A stretch of DNA of 64,000 bases from Azospirillum picis (GTDB lineage Bacteria; Pseudomonadota; Alphaproteobacteria; Azospirillales; Azospirillaceae), in the NCBI RefSeq assembly GCF_017876115.1, contig NZ_JAGINO010000007.1, positions 1 to 64,000 on the forward strand. The letters are read 5' to 3'. The position numbers and the translations under genes are program-made. Of the stretch, positions 29,919 to 38,318 are shown piece after piece (position 1 is the stretch's first letter; each line of letters begins with the position of its first letter). A model generated the notes under the pieces. It did no database searches, was not told the DNA's origin, and worked only from the letters and a program-made list of their open reading frames with translations.

Positions 29919-30509
29919 ATGACCGCCGAGAGTGCGACCGACACCGGTTTCGAGACCGGCGAGGCCCTGCTGAAGCGCCACCCCGGCGCCATCATCCAGC
30001 CCTTCAAGGGGATCTGGCCGCGCATCGCCCCGGACGCCTACGTCGCCCCCGGCGCGGTGGTGGTCGGCGACGTCGAGATCGGGGCGGCGGCCAGCGTCTG
30101 GTACGGCTGCGTCCTGCGCGGCGACGACCACAGCATCACGGTCGGGCCACGCACCAACATACAGGACGGCACCATCATCCACGTGATGCTGAACGAGTAC
30201 CCCACCGTCATCGCCGCCGACGTGGTGATCGGCCACGGCGTGCGGATGCACGGCTGCGTGCTGGAGGAGGGCTGCCTGATCGGCATCGGCTCGATCGTGC
30301 TGGACGGCGCGGTGGTGGAGAAGAACGCCATGCTGGCCGCCGGGGCGGTCCTGACCCCGCGCAAGCGCATCCCGTCCCGGCAGCTCTGGGCCGGCAGCCC
30401 GGCCCGTCCCCTGCGGGACGTCAGCGACGCCGAGGTCGAGTTCATCGCCTTCGATGTCCGCCACTACGCCGGCCTCGCCCGCACCTACCGCGAGGCGGCG
30501 GGTGGGTGA
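29919..30509 (+). CDS. Gamma-carbonic anhydrase-family hexapeptide protein
   Basis: 196 aa left-handed beta-helix. Three histidines that bind the metal in gamma-carbonic anhydrases appear to be kept: one in TIIHVML and two in VIGHGVRMHGC. The family hydrates CO2 or acts as a metal-dependent acyltransferase-like scaffold. It follows the CoA-transferase by 35 bp and may be in the same transcript, but the role there is unclear. Confidence 0.87.
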   Translation: MTAESATDTGFETGEALLKRHPGAIIQPFKGIWPRIAPDAYVAPGAVVVGDVEIGAAASVWYGCVLRGDDHSITVGPRTNIQDGTIIHVMLNEYPTVIAADVVIGHGVRMHGCVLEEGCLIGIGSIVLDGAVVEKNAMLAAGAVLTPRKRIPSRQLWAGSPARPLRDVSDAEVEFIAFDVRHYAGLARTYREAAGG

Positions 30510-30515
30510 CGGCTT

Positions 30516-30568
30516 TCCCCCTCCCCGCCCCCCGTTCTCGCGAGAGCGGGGGAGGGGCGGGGAGGGGG
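30516..30568 (+). terminator. GC-rich palindrome after the TRAP/CoA operon
   Basis: The arms CCCCCTCCCCGCCCC and GGGGCGGGGAGGGGG frame a TCTCGCGAGA centre, seven bases after the stop of the carbonic anhydrase-like gene. There is no T run. It is similar in style to 33590-33638 and so may be a repeat family that works as a transcript end. Confidence 0.55.
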
Positions 30569-30872
30569 CGAACAGTGCGTCCACGCCCCCACGCACCCCA
30601 GCCCTGCCCGCGATATTCCGGTGACTTTCCACCACCGCCCTTGACCTGCCCCCCGTCTTGCCCACATAAGGCAGTGTCGACACCACCCGAGGATCGCCGG
30701 CGCTCCCCCGCCGCTGCAGGTCCCAACCCCCGCCAGACCGTCCGACGGCCGCCTCATCGGCGCCTCCGGTCAGGCGTTCCACCCCAATCCGACGGAATCC
30801 GCATCGACGAGCGATGCACGCCCGTCCGGCAGCGTCGAATGCCGGCCTATCTTTGAGAAGTACGACCGAGGT
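30569..30872. other. Intergenic, nothing recognised
   Basis: About 300 bp between the hairpin and the RNase J-like gene. No promoter consensus, RNA structure or credible frame stands out; it presumably holds the promoter of the downstream gene. Confidence 0.4.
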
Positions 30873-32402
30873 ATGACGTTTGACAGCAAGCGGCGCCGCA
30901 TGGCGCCGAACAAGCGTGCCCGCAATGCACGGGTTCGTGATGATTTCGGTGGCCGCAACGGCGGCACCATCGCCCAAGGCAGCATCCATGGCGGCGGCCC
31001 CGCCGCCGGCCCGGTTCCGGGCAAGGACGAGATCCTGTTCCTTCCGCTCGGCGGCTGTTCGCGCATCGGCATGAACATGGCCCTCTACGGCCATGCCGGC
31101 AAATGGCTGATCGTCGACGCCGGGGTCGCCTTCATGGGCGACGAGGCGCCGGGCATCGACAGCCTGATGGCCGATCCTGCCTTCATCGAGGAGCGGATGC
31201 AGGACGTCGTCGGGCTGGTGGTCACCCACGCCCACGAGGACCATATCGGCGCCATCCACCACCTGTGGCCGCGCCTGCGCTGCCCGATCTACGCCAGCCC
31301 CTTCGCCTCGCACATCATCCGCGAGCGGCTGAAGGAGAAGGGCGCGCACCGGGCCGCCAAGGTCCAGACCTTCGACATCGGCGACACGCTGAGCATCGGC
31401 CCGTTCCGGATCGAAACCATCGCGGTCACCCACTCGATCCCCGAACCGATGTCGCTGGCCATCCGCACGGCGGCCGGCACGGTGCTGCACACCGGTGACT
31501 GGAAGTTCGATCCGGCCCCGCTGGTCGGCCGCACCACCGACGTCGCCGCGCTGAAGCGGCTGGGCGACGAAGGGCTGCTCGCCATGATGTGCGACAGCAC
31601 CAACGCCGACGTCCCCGGCTCGACCGGGTCGGAGGCCGATGCCCGCACCGGCCTGATCGCCGCATTCGCGGGGCGGCGGGGCGCCATCGCGGTGACCGGC
31701 TTCGCCTCGAACGTCGCCCGCATGACCGCGGTGGCCGAGGCCGCCGCCGCCGTCGACCGCAAGGTGGTCCTGGTCGGCCGCTCCATGCTGCGCATGGAGA
31801 AGGCGGCGCAGGCCTGCGGCTATCTCGACCATGTGCCGGACTTCATGGATGTGCGCGAAGCCTCCTGGACGCCGCGCGAGAACCTGGTGTTCCTGTGCAC
31901 CGGCAGCCAGGGCGAGGAGCGTGCGGCGCTGAGCCGCCTCGCCCGCAACGAGCACCGCGAGCTGTGGCTGGAAGCCGGCGACACCGTGATCTTCTCCGCC
32001 CGTGCCATCCCCGGCAACGAGGAGGCCCTGGCCGAGATCCACGAGCACCTGCACGGCATGGGGGTCGAGATCATCACACCGGCCGACGCGCCGGTGCACG
32101 TCTCCGGCCACCCCAAGCGCGACGACCTCGCCCGCATGTACGAGCTGGTGCGCCCGCGCTTCGCCGTCCCGGTCCACGGCACCATCGACCATCTGGAGGC
32201 CCATGCCCGCCTGGCCCGCGCCTGCGGGGTGGAGCGCGCGCTGGTGCCGGAAGACGGCGACATCCTGCGCATCGCCCATGAGGGCACGCGCGTCATCGGC
32301 CGCATCGAGCCCAGGCGCCTGGCCAACACCGGCCGCGAACTGGTCGCCTGGGTACCGCCGGTCGAGGCGCCGGCCGAGGACGACGAGCGCGTCGCCGCCT
32401 GA
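30873..32402 (+). CDS. RNase J-like beta-CASP metallo-beta-lactamase
   Basis: 509 aa. The metal motif THAHEDHIGA, HTGDWKFDP, the beta-CASP part (CTGSQGEE, SGHPKRDDL), and PVHGTIDHLEAHARLA identify an RNase J-type ribonuclease. Compared with standard RNase J (about 550 aa) it lacks most of the C-terminal dimerisation domain and carries a basic N-terminal extension of about 50 residues rich in Arg, Lys and Gly. It may be a paralogue rather than the housekeeping enzyme. The ribosome site is poor. Confidence 0.87.
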   Translation: MTFDSKRRRMAPNKRARNARVRDDFGGRNGGTIAQGSIHGGGPAAGPVPGKDEILFLPLGGCSRIGMNMALYGHAGKWLIVDAGVAFMGDEAPGIDSLMADPAFIEERMQDVVGLVVTHAHEDHIGAIHHLWPRLRCPIYASPFASHIIRERLKEKGAHRAAKVQTFDIGDTLSIGPFRIETIAVTHSIPEPMSLAIRTAAGTVLHTGDWKFDPAPLVGRTTDVAALKRLGDEGLLAMMCDSTNADVPGSTGSEADARTGLIAAFAGRRGAIAVTGFASNVARMTAVAEAAAAVDRKVVLVGRSMLRMEKAAQACGYLDHVPDFMDVREASWTPRENLVFLCTGSQGEERAALSRLARNEHRELWLEAGDTVIFSARAIPGNEEALAEIHEHLHGMGVEIITPADAPVHVSGHPKRDDLARMYELVRPRFAVPVHGTIDHLEAHARLARACGVERALVPEDGDILRIAHEGTRVIGRIEPRRLANTGRELVAWVPPVEAPAEDDERVAA

Positions 32403-32426
32403 TCCCGGGCACCCCCCGACCACGAG

Positions 32427-32457
32427 ACGCCCTGCACCGGCCGGTGCGGGGCGTTTT
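32427..32457 (+). terminator. Rho-independent terminator
   Basis: ACGCCCTGCACCGG pairs with CCGGTGCGGGGCGT (one G-T pair) and is followed by TTTT, 25 bp after the RNase J-like stop. Confidence 0.85.
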
Positions 32458-32543
32458 GCGTTCCGGCTCAGACGGGGGCAGACGGCGTGGCGCGACTGTT
32501 GCATACTCCCGTGTGCCAATTTGTCTCACGGAGTTGAAGTCAG

Positions 32544-33563
32544 ATGTCGTTGTTCTCCTGCTGCCGCGGCGCTGCCCTGTCGGCCCTGCTCCTGCTCGGC
32601 CTGGGCGGGTCCCTCCAGGCCGCGGAGCCGGTGAAGGTCAAGGTGTTCGTCGGCTCGATGTTCGAGATCGGCAAGAACACCGGCGACCGCGCGGGCGAGT
32701 TCCAGCATTGGTACGAGCGCTACTGGCAGACCGCCGAGCCAATCACCGTCAAGGGTGCGCTGAACCCGGTCTACTGCAACGCCGACGGCGTGTGCGGCTC
32801 GGTGCTGGGCATGGGCAAGGTCAGCTCCTCGGCCTCGATGCAGGCGATCCTGCTGAACCCGCAGCTCGACCTGTCGCAAGCCTATTTCCTGGTCACCGGC
32901 GTCGCCGGAACCCCGCCGTCGCGCGGCACCATCGGCGAGGTGAGCTGGGCGACCTGGCTGGTCGACTACGACCTCGGCCACCGCTGGGCGCCGGAGGAGA
33001 ACAAGCCGGGCGAGCCGACCTTCATGCCGCGCAAGGGCTATGAAGCGGTGCGGCTGTTCCAGTTGAACCCGGCGCTGGTCTCCTGGGCGATGCGGCTGAC
33101 CGCCGACACGCCGCTGAAGGACAGCGACTCCGCCCGTGCCTACCGCAAGCGCTATCCGCAGGAAACCGCGCAACGTGCTCCTTTCGTAGGCACCGGCACG
33201 CACATGACCGGCGACACCTTCTTCCACGGCCCCGGCATGTCCGAACAGGCGCAGTACATCGCCAAGCTCTACGGCGCCGACGACTACGTCATCACCGAGA
33301 TGGAAGCGGCCGCGATCACGCTGGTGATCAAGCGCCTCCAGGGCTCCGACCGGGTGATGAGCCTGCGCGGCGCGGTCAACTTCGACCAAGGCAACCCGAA
33401 CGAGACCACCCTGCAGCATCTCGACCCCAAGCCGGGCGAAACCGCCGGCGGCTTCGCCGAAACGGTGGAGAACGTGGAACTGGTCGGCTCCCGCATGGTC
33501 GACCACATCGTCGGCCACTGGGACCAGTGGAAGGACGGCGTGCCGGCCCTGCCGGCACAGTGA
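32544..33563 (+). CDS. Periplasmic purine nucleoside permease (NUP) family protein
   Basis: 339 aa with a signal peptide ending near LQA-AE and no other membrane helix. It belongs to the NUP family. Segments such as LVTGVAGTPPSRGTIGEV, GTHMTGDTFFHG and ITEMEAAAI look like the ligand and catalytic regions of nucleoside phosphorylases. A soluble periplasmic nucleoside-binding or -cleaving role therefore seems more likely than a permease; that is inference. It stands alone between a terminator and a palindrome. Confidence 0.82.
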   Translation: MSLFSCCRGAALSALLLLGLGGSLQAAEPVKVKVFVGSMFEIGKNTGDRAGEFQHWYERYWQTAEPITVKGALNPVYCNADGVCGSVLGMGKVSSSASMQAILLNPQLDLSQAYFLVTGVAGTPPSRGTIGEVSWATWLVDYDLGHRWAPEENKPGEPTFMPRKGYEAVRLFQLNPALVSWAMRLTADTPLKDSDSARAYRKRYPQETAQRAPFVGTGTHMTGDTFFHGPGMSEQAQYIAKLYGADDYVITEMEAAAITLVIKRLQGSDRVMSLRGAVNFDQGNPNETTLQHLDPKPGETAGGFAETVENVELVGSRMVDHIVGHWDQWKDGVPALPAQ

Positions 33564-33589
33564 CGGCGACTAAGGGCGCCGAATAGCAG

Positions 33590-33638
33590 CCCCCACTCTC
33601 CCTCTCCCGCCACCGGCGGGGGAGGGTCGGGGAGGGGG
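33590..33638 (+). terminator. GC-rich palindrome after NUP gene
   Basis: CCCTCTCCCGCC pairs with GGCGGGGGAGGG (one G-T pair), with extra outer CCCCC/GGGGG pairing, 27 bp past the stop. Probable transcript end, same style as 30516-30568. Confidence 0.55.
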
Positions 33639-33696
33639 CATGCATGCCCCAAGACCGCCAAGTTCCTCCGCCCGGTCATTTCCGCTTGCCAGAGAC

Positions 33697-33714
33697 GTTA
33701 CGTTATAACATTAC
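33697..33714. promoter_or_regulatory. Zur box
   Basis: GTTACGTTATAACATTAC is an 18-bp near-palindrome around GTTATAAC, the form of proteobacterial Zur (zinc uptake regulator) sites. It lies 31 bp before the small ORF and 186 bp before the zinc transporter ATPase, fitting repression in zinc-rich cells. Confidence 0.8.
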
Positions 33715-33744
33715 TATCGCGGCTCCGCCCATCCGAGACCGCGC

Positions 33745-33903
33745 ATGCTCCACCGCACTCTCCCTGCCCGTTCGGCGCTCGCCGCCTCCGCCCTGACCCG
33801 CATTGCCGGCGCGCTGCTGCTCTGCGCGCTGCTCTGGCTCACCGTCGCCTGGGCACTGGACTGGGCGCCGGATTGGGCGCCGGGTTGGGGCACTCTGCCG
33901 TGA
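33745..33903 (+). CDS. Small membrane protein ahead of the zinc transporter
   Basis: 52 aa with one hydrophobic helix (IAGALLLCALLWLTVAWAL) followed by a short Trp-rich tail of tetrapeptide repeats (DWAP, DWAP, GWG). Its TGA overlaps the GTG start of the transporter ATPase, so it could couple translation. The ribosome site is weak (CGAGA). I do not recognise it; it could be a small transporter subunit or a leader peptide. Confidence 0.5.
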   Translation: MLHRTLPARSALAASALTRIAGALLLCALLWLTVAWALDWAPDWAPGWGTLP

Positions 33904-34643
33904 GCGCCGCAGTCCGCCTGACCGACCTGACGCTCGGCTACCGCCGCCATCCGGCGGTCCACCATCTGTCGGGCGGTTTCGCCGACGGGTCGCTGACCGC
34001 CGTGGTCGGCCCCAACGGGGCCGGCAAAAGCACGCTGCTGAAGGCCATCTCCGGTGCGCTGAAACCGCTGGACGGGCGGGTTGCGCTGCAGGGGCTGACC
34101 GCCCGCGACATCGCCTATCTGCCGCAGCAGGCCGAGGTCGACCGCAGCTTCCCGATCGACGTGATCGACACCATCCTGCTCGGCCACTGGCGCCGGGTCG
34201 GACCCTTCCGCGCCGTCGGCCAGGAGTTGCGCTCCCAGGCGGAGGAGGCGCTGGCACTGGTCGGCCTGTCCGGCTTCGAGCGACGCCCGATCGCCGCGCT
34301 GTCCGCCGGCCAGTTCCAGCGCGCGCTGTTCGCCCGCATGCTGCTGCAGGACGCCCGGCTGATCCTGCTCGACGAGCCCTTCACCGCCATCGACGCCCGC
34401 ACCACCGCCGACCTGCTGGCAGTGGTGCGGCGCTGGCATGGTGAACAGCGGACCGTGGTCGCGGTGCTGCATGATTTCGAGCAGGTGCGCGCCCACTTCC
34501 CCGAAACGCTGCTGCTGGCCCGCGAGCCCGTCGCCTGGGGCCGCACCGTCGATACGCTGACCTCCGCCAACCTCGCCCGTGCCCGCGCGATGGCCGAGTC
34601 CTGGGACGAGCGCGCAGGCCCCTGCCGCCGGGGGATGCCATGA
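33900..34643 (+). CDS. aztA: Zinc ABC transporter ATP-binding protein (AztA/ZnuC)
   Basis: 247 aa. [24 protein letters not shown], the signature LSAGQFQRALFARML and LLDEPFTAID show a metal-type ABC ATPase. The N-terminus (LTDLTLGYRRHPAVHHLSG) resembles AztA of Paracoccus-type zinc systems. Starts with GTG at 33900 overlapping the small ORF stop. The Zur box upstream supports zinc as substrate. Confidence 0.87.
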   Translation: MSAAVRLTDLTLGYRRHPAVHHLSGGFADGSLTAVVGPNGAGKSTLLKAISGALKPLDGRVALQGLTARDIAYLPQQAEVDRSFPIDVIDTILLGHWRRVGPFRAVGQELRSQAEEALALVGLSGFERRPIAALSAGQFQRALFARMLLQDARLILLDEPFTAIDARTTADLLAVVRRWHGEQRTVVAVLHDFEQVRAHFPETLLLAREPVAWGRTVDTLTSANLARARAMAESWDERAGPCRRGMP

Positions 34644-35518
34644 CACCGTACGAGCTGGTCGCCGCCCCATTCCTGGAGTTCGGCTTCATGCGCCGCGCGC
34701 TGGCCGCCTGCCTCGCCCTGTCGCTTGGCTGCGGACCCGTCGGGGTGCTGCTGGTGCTGCGGCGGATGAGCCTGATGGGCGACGCCCTGTCCCATGCGGT
34801 CCTGCCGGGAGCCGCCGTCGGCTTCCTGGCCGCCGGGTTGTCGCTGTGGGCGATGAGCATCGGCGGCATCGTCGCCGGCTTGGCGGTGGCGCTGCTGGCC
34901 GGTCTGGTGTCGCGCGCCACCCCGCTGCGCGAGGACGCCAGCTTTGCCGCCTTCTACCTGATATCGCTGGCCGCCGGCGTGCTGATCGTGTCGACGCGCG
35001 GCAGCAACCTCGACCTGATGCATGTGCTGTTCGGCACCATCCTCGCCGTCGACGACGGCGGGCTGCTCCTGGTCGCCGGCGTCGCCACCCTCACGCTGCT
35101 GGCGCTGGCCCTGCTCTATCGGCCGCTGGTGGTGGAGAGCTTCGACCCCGGCTTCCTGCAGGCCGTCGGCGGCCGCGGGCCAGGTGCCGCCTGCCATCTG
35201 CTGTTCCTGGTGCTGGTGGTCCTCAATCTGGTCGGCGGCTTCCAGGCATTGGGAACGCTGATGGCGGTCGGGCTGATGATGCTTCCGGCCGCGGCAGCCC
35301 GCTTCTGGGCGGAGCGGGTGGCGACGCTGGCCCTGGCCGCCATGGCGGTCGCCTTCGCGTCCGGTGTCGGCGGCCTGCTGCTGTCCTTCCACCTCGACCT
35401 GCCGTCGGGTCCCGCCATCGTCCTGGCGGCCGGCGGCGCCTACCTGCTCTCGCTGGCCGTCGGGCCGGTGGGCAGCCTGCGGGTGCGCTGGTTCCCGCGC
35501 CGCCATCTGGCGGCCTGA
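34640..35518 (+). CDS. aztB: Zinc ABC transporter permease (AztB/ZnuB)
   Basis: 292 aa with about eight helices in the ZnuB/MntB family (VLLVLRRMSLMGDALSHAVLPGAAVGFL; GTILAVDDGGLLLV; GTLMAVGLMMLPAAAARFW). The ATG overlaps the ATPase stop by four bases. Confidence 0.9.
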   Translation: MTPYELVAAPFLEFGFMRRALAACLALSLGCGPVGVLLVLRRMSLMGDALSHAVLPGAAVGFLAAGLSLWAMSIGGIVAGLAVALLAGLVSRATPLREDASFAAFYLISLAAGVLIVSTRGSNLDLMHVLFGTILAVDDGGLLLVAGVATLTLLALALLYRPLVVESFDPGFLQAVGGRGPGAACHLLFLVLVVLNLVGGFQALGTLMAVGLMMLPAAAARFWAERVATLALAAMAVAFASGVGGLLLSFHLDLPSGPAIVLAAGGAYLLSLAVGPVGSLRVRWFPRRHLAA

Positions 35519-35552
35519 TCCGGCCACCCTTTCCGGAAAAGGAGTCATCGTC

Positions 35553-36473
35553 ATGAAACACCTGTTCGGCGCCGCACTCGCGGCGGCGCTGGCCCTGGCC
35601 GCCCTGCCGGCCACCGCCGCCCCGCTGAAGGTCGTCGCAACCTTCAGCATCCTCGGCGACATGGTCCGCCAAATCGGCGGCGACGAGGTGTCGGTGACGA
35701 CGCTGGTTGGTCCCGACGGCGACGCCCACGTCTACGAACCGACCCCGGCCGATGCCCGCGCCATCGCCGGCGCCGACCTCGTCATCGTCAACGGCCTGGG
35801 GATGGAGGGCTGGATCGACCGGCTGGTGACGGCGTCCGGCTACAAGGGGCCTGTGACGGTCGCCAGCACGGGCGTCGAGCCGCTTGCCGCCGCCGGAGAG
35901 GACCACGGGCACGGGCACGGCCACAACCATGAGCACGACGCCGTCGACCCGCATGCCTGGCAGTCGGTGGCCAATGCCCGGATCTATGCCGGCAACATCC
36001 TGAAAGGCATGGCTGCCGCGGATCCGGGCATGGCCGGCACGCTGCGCGCCAACCATGCCGCCTTCGCGGCGACGCTCGACGCCCTGGAGACGGAGATCCG
36101 GACCGGGCTCTCCGCCATCCCGCGCAAGGACCGCAAGATCGTCACCTCGCACGATGCCTTCGGCTATTACGGCCATGCCTACGGCGTCACCTTCCTCGCC
36201 CCGGTCGGCCTGTCCACCGAGGCGGAACCTGCGGCCGGCGGCATCGCCCGGCTGATCCGCCAGATCCGGAAGGAGAGGATCAGGGCGGTCTTCGTCGAAT
36301 CCATCGCCGACCCCCGCATGCTGGAGCAGATCGCCCGCGAGACAGGCGCACGCATCGGCGGCCGGGTCTATTCCGACGCCCTGTCGCCCCCCGACGGGCC
36401 TGCCGCCACCTATGTCGACATGATGCGGCACAATCTGGCGGCGTTCACCAGGGCACTGGCCCCGGCGAGCTGA
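35553..36473 (+). CDS. aztC: Zinc-binding periplasmic protein (AztC/ZnuA)
   Basis: 306 aa with a signal peptide ending near TAA-AP. Metal ligands are placed as in cluster A-I proteins: His59 (DAHVYEPTPAD), His134 (DPHAW), His200 (TSHDAFGYYG), Asp275 (YSDALSPPDG). A His-rich flexible loop (residues 118-128, DHGHGHGHNHEH) precedes His134, which favours zinc over manganese. AAAAGGAG lies eight bases before the ATG. The His/His/His/Asp set fits both AztC and ZnuA. Confidence 0.9.
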   Translation: MKHLFGAALAAALALAALPATAAPLKVVATFSILGDMVRQIGGDEVSVTTLVGPDGDAHVYEPTPADARAIAGADLVIVNGLGMEGWIDRLVTASGYKGPVTVASTGVEPLAAAGEDHGHGHGHNHEHDAVDPHAWQSVANARIYAGNILKGMAAADPGMAGTLRANHAAFAATLDALETEIRTGLSAIPRKDRKIVTSHDAFGYYGHAYGVTFLAPVGLSTEAEPAAGGIARLIRQIRKERIRAVFVESIADPRMLEQIARETGARIGGRVYSDALSPPDGPAATYVDMMRHNLAAFTRALAPAS

Positions 36474-36581
36474 GGCGGCCGGAACGGCCAAGGTCACGCA
36501 TTGGCCACGGGCGCGGCGCGGACCCGAAGGGATAGGGTGCGGCCAACCAGGAACGAAGCCAAGCGACAAGTGCCCTGCCCG

Positions 36582-37118
36582 ATGACCGCCCGCCCCGGCC
36601 ATTTCCGCTCCACCCGCCAGATCCTTGCCCGCCAGATCCTTGCCCGGCCGATTCTTGCCGCCGCGATCCTCGGCTTGGCCGGCTGCTCCAGCGTCGGATC
36701 CGCGGTGACCGGGGTCACCACCGCCGGCGTCGCCGCCACCGTGGGGTCGGCGACCGCCAGCCCCATCCTCGGCCTGATCGCCGGCGCCGGCGCCAGCTAC
36801 GGCATCGACCAGGGCGTGAAATATGCGGAACGCCGCATCACCGACAATGTCCACCATGCGGTCGCCGCGGCGGCCGGGCCGCTGGGCGTCGGGCAATCGG
36901 CGGCATGGCGGGTGGAGGAGAAGCTGCCGATGAGCGGGAAGTCCGGGACCGTCGAGGTGGCCCGGACCTTCGGCGCCGCCATCCCGTGCAAGGACGTGGT
37001 CTTCACCGTCGACGACGCACCAGACTTGACCGTCACGACGATCTGCCAGCGCAAGGACGGCCATTGGCAATGGGCGCTGGCGGAACCGGCCACCCGCCGC
37101 TGGGGCAGCCTGCAATGA
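36582..37118 (+). CDS. Putative lipoprotein
   Basis: 178 aa. The lipobox LGLAGCSS gives an outer-membrane-type lipoprotein. Then comes a Gly/Ala-rich hydrophobic hairpin (VGSATASPILGLIAGAGASYGIDQGVKYAERRI) and a beta-rich C-terminal domain (WRVEEKLPMSGKSGTVEVARTFG, CKDVVFTVDD, QRKDGHWQWALAEP). The part before the lipobox is lengthened by four 15-bp repeats (RQILA, RQILA, RPILA, AAILG). A TTG at 36501 is an alternative start but ATG 36582 gives a normal signal length. Function unknown. Confidence 0.75.
   Translation: MTARPGHFRSTRQILARQILARPILAAAILGLAGCSSVGSAVTGVTTAGVAATVGSATASPILGLIAGAGASYGIDQGVKYAERRITDNVHHAVAAAAGPLGVGQSAAWRVEEKLPMSGKSGTVEVARTFGAAIPCKDVVFTVDDAPDLTVTTICQRKDGHWQWALAEPATRRWGSLQ
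36615..36674. repeat. Four 15-bp tandem repeats in lipoprotein signal peptide
   Basis: Units CGCCAGATCCTTGCC at 36615 and 36630 are identical; those at 36645 and 36660 are diverged. In frame they build the hydrophobic part of the signal peptide. Confidence 0.88.
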
Positions 37119-37276
37119 GGCGGGCGCGATGCGCCGGCCGCCCCTGCCGGAAGTCCGGCGCGCAGTCGGGGCGGTTCAAGTACGGGCGGTTCACGACACT
37201 TTAACCGCGGCGTGCTATCGGTTGCCCGCGCATCCAGGGGAGCGGTCACAGGCGTCCGACAGCGCAAGAGGGTGAA

Positions 37277-38152
37277 ATGCGTGTCCTGATTGCTGACGAC
37301 ACCATCGTCATGCGCATGATGTTGTCCAGTTGGGTGGAAACCATGGGCTTCACCCCGGTGGTCGCGCAGGACGGCGCGGAAGCGTTGGACATCGCGTTCC
37401 AGGGTGGGTTCGACATCGCGGTCCTCGATTGGGAAATGCCGAAGCTGACCGGCATGGAGGTCATCCGTGAACTGAAGGAGCACCCGAGAACCAGCTACGG
37501 CCACCTGATCCTGGTGACCGGGCGCAGCGACCAGAACAGCCTGATCCAGGCGCTGGACGGTGGGGCCGACGACTTCATCCGCAAGCCTCTGGTCCCGGCC
37601 GAAGTGGTCGCCCGGCTTCGCGCCGGTGCCCGCATCGTCGAACTGCGCAACAGGATCATGCGTCTTGCGGAAACCGATCCGCTGACCGGCGCGGCCAACC
37701 GCCGCTGCTTCCTGGAACGCGCCCAAACCGCCGTCGCCGATGCCGGGCGGCGCCAGCGCTCGCTGTCGGTGCTGCTGCTGGACATCGATCATTTCAAGTC
37801 GGTGAACGACACGCGCGGCCATGCCGGCGGCGACGAGGCGCTGAAGCGCTTCGTGGAAGCCTGTGGAACGGCGCTGCGGCCGACCGACCTGCTCGGCCGG
37901 TTCGGCGGCGAGGAATTCGCCGTCCTGCTGCCGGAAACCAACCCGTACCTGGCGGTCGCCGTCGCCGACAGGGTGAGGGCGGCGATCGAGGCGACGACCA
38001 TCCACCATGATGGCGACAGCTTCCGCATCACCGCCAGCATCGGGGTCTCCGGGATCGGGGCCGACGGCCTGGACGCAGCCCTGTCACGAGCCGACGCCGC
38101 CCTGTACGAGGCCAAGCGGGCCGGACGGAACCGTGTCGAAATGGCGCGATAA
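37277..38152 (+). CDS. PleD-like response regulator diguanylate cyclase
   Basis: 291 aa. A receiver (Asp51 in VLDWEMPKLTG, Lys in RKPL) is fused to a GGDEF domain with the active site GGEEF (210-214) and the inhibitory I-site RPTD (201-204) five residues before it. It should make cyclic di-GMP on phosphorylation and be product-inhibited. AGAGGG lies a few bases before the ATG. A hybrid kinase gene follows by 166 bp and may be its partner. Confidence 0.93.
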   Translation: MRVLIADDTIVMRMMLSSWVETMGFTPVVAQDGAEALDIAFQGGFDIAVLDWEMPKLTGMEVIRELKEHPRTSYGHLILVTGRSDQNSLIQALDGGADDFIRKPLVPAEVVARLRAGARIVELRNRIMRLAETDPLTGAANRRCFLERAQTAVADAGRRQRSLSVLLLDIDHFKSVNDTRGHAGGDEALKRFVEACGTALRPTDLLGRFGGEEFAVLLPETNPYLAVAVADRVRAAIEATTIHHDGDSFRITASIGVSGIGADGLDAALSRADAALYEAKRAGRNRVEMAR

Positions 38153-38318
38153 AGCCCGTTTCCCGAGGCGGCAATGGCGTTTTCGCATGGGTGCCGCCGC
38201 GGCATCGGGGTTGCACGTCTTGTCGGCCGGGCCGGGAGTCGCCACATGTGCGGCTTGTTGCGAACCCTTCCGTAGGGATGGGGCGGAGGACCAACAACGG
38301 GCACGCCGGGCTTCATAG

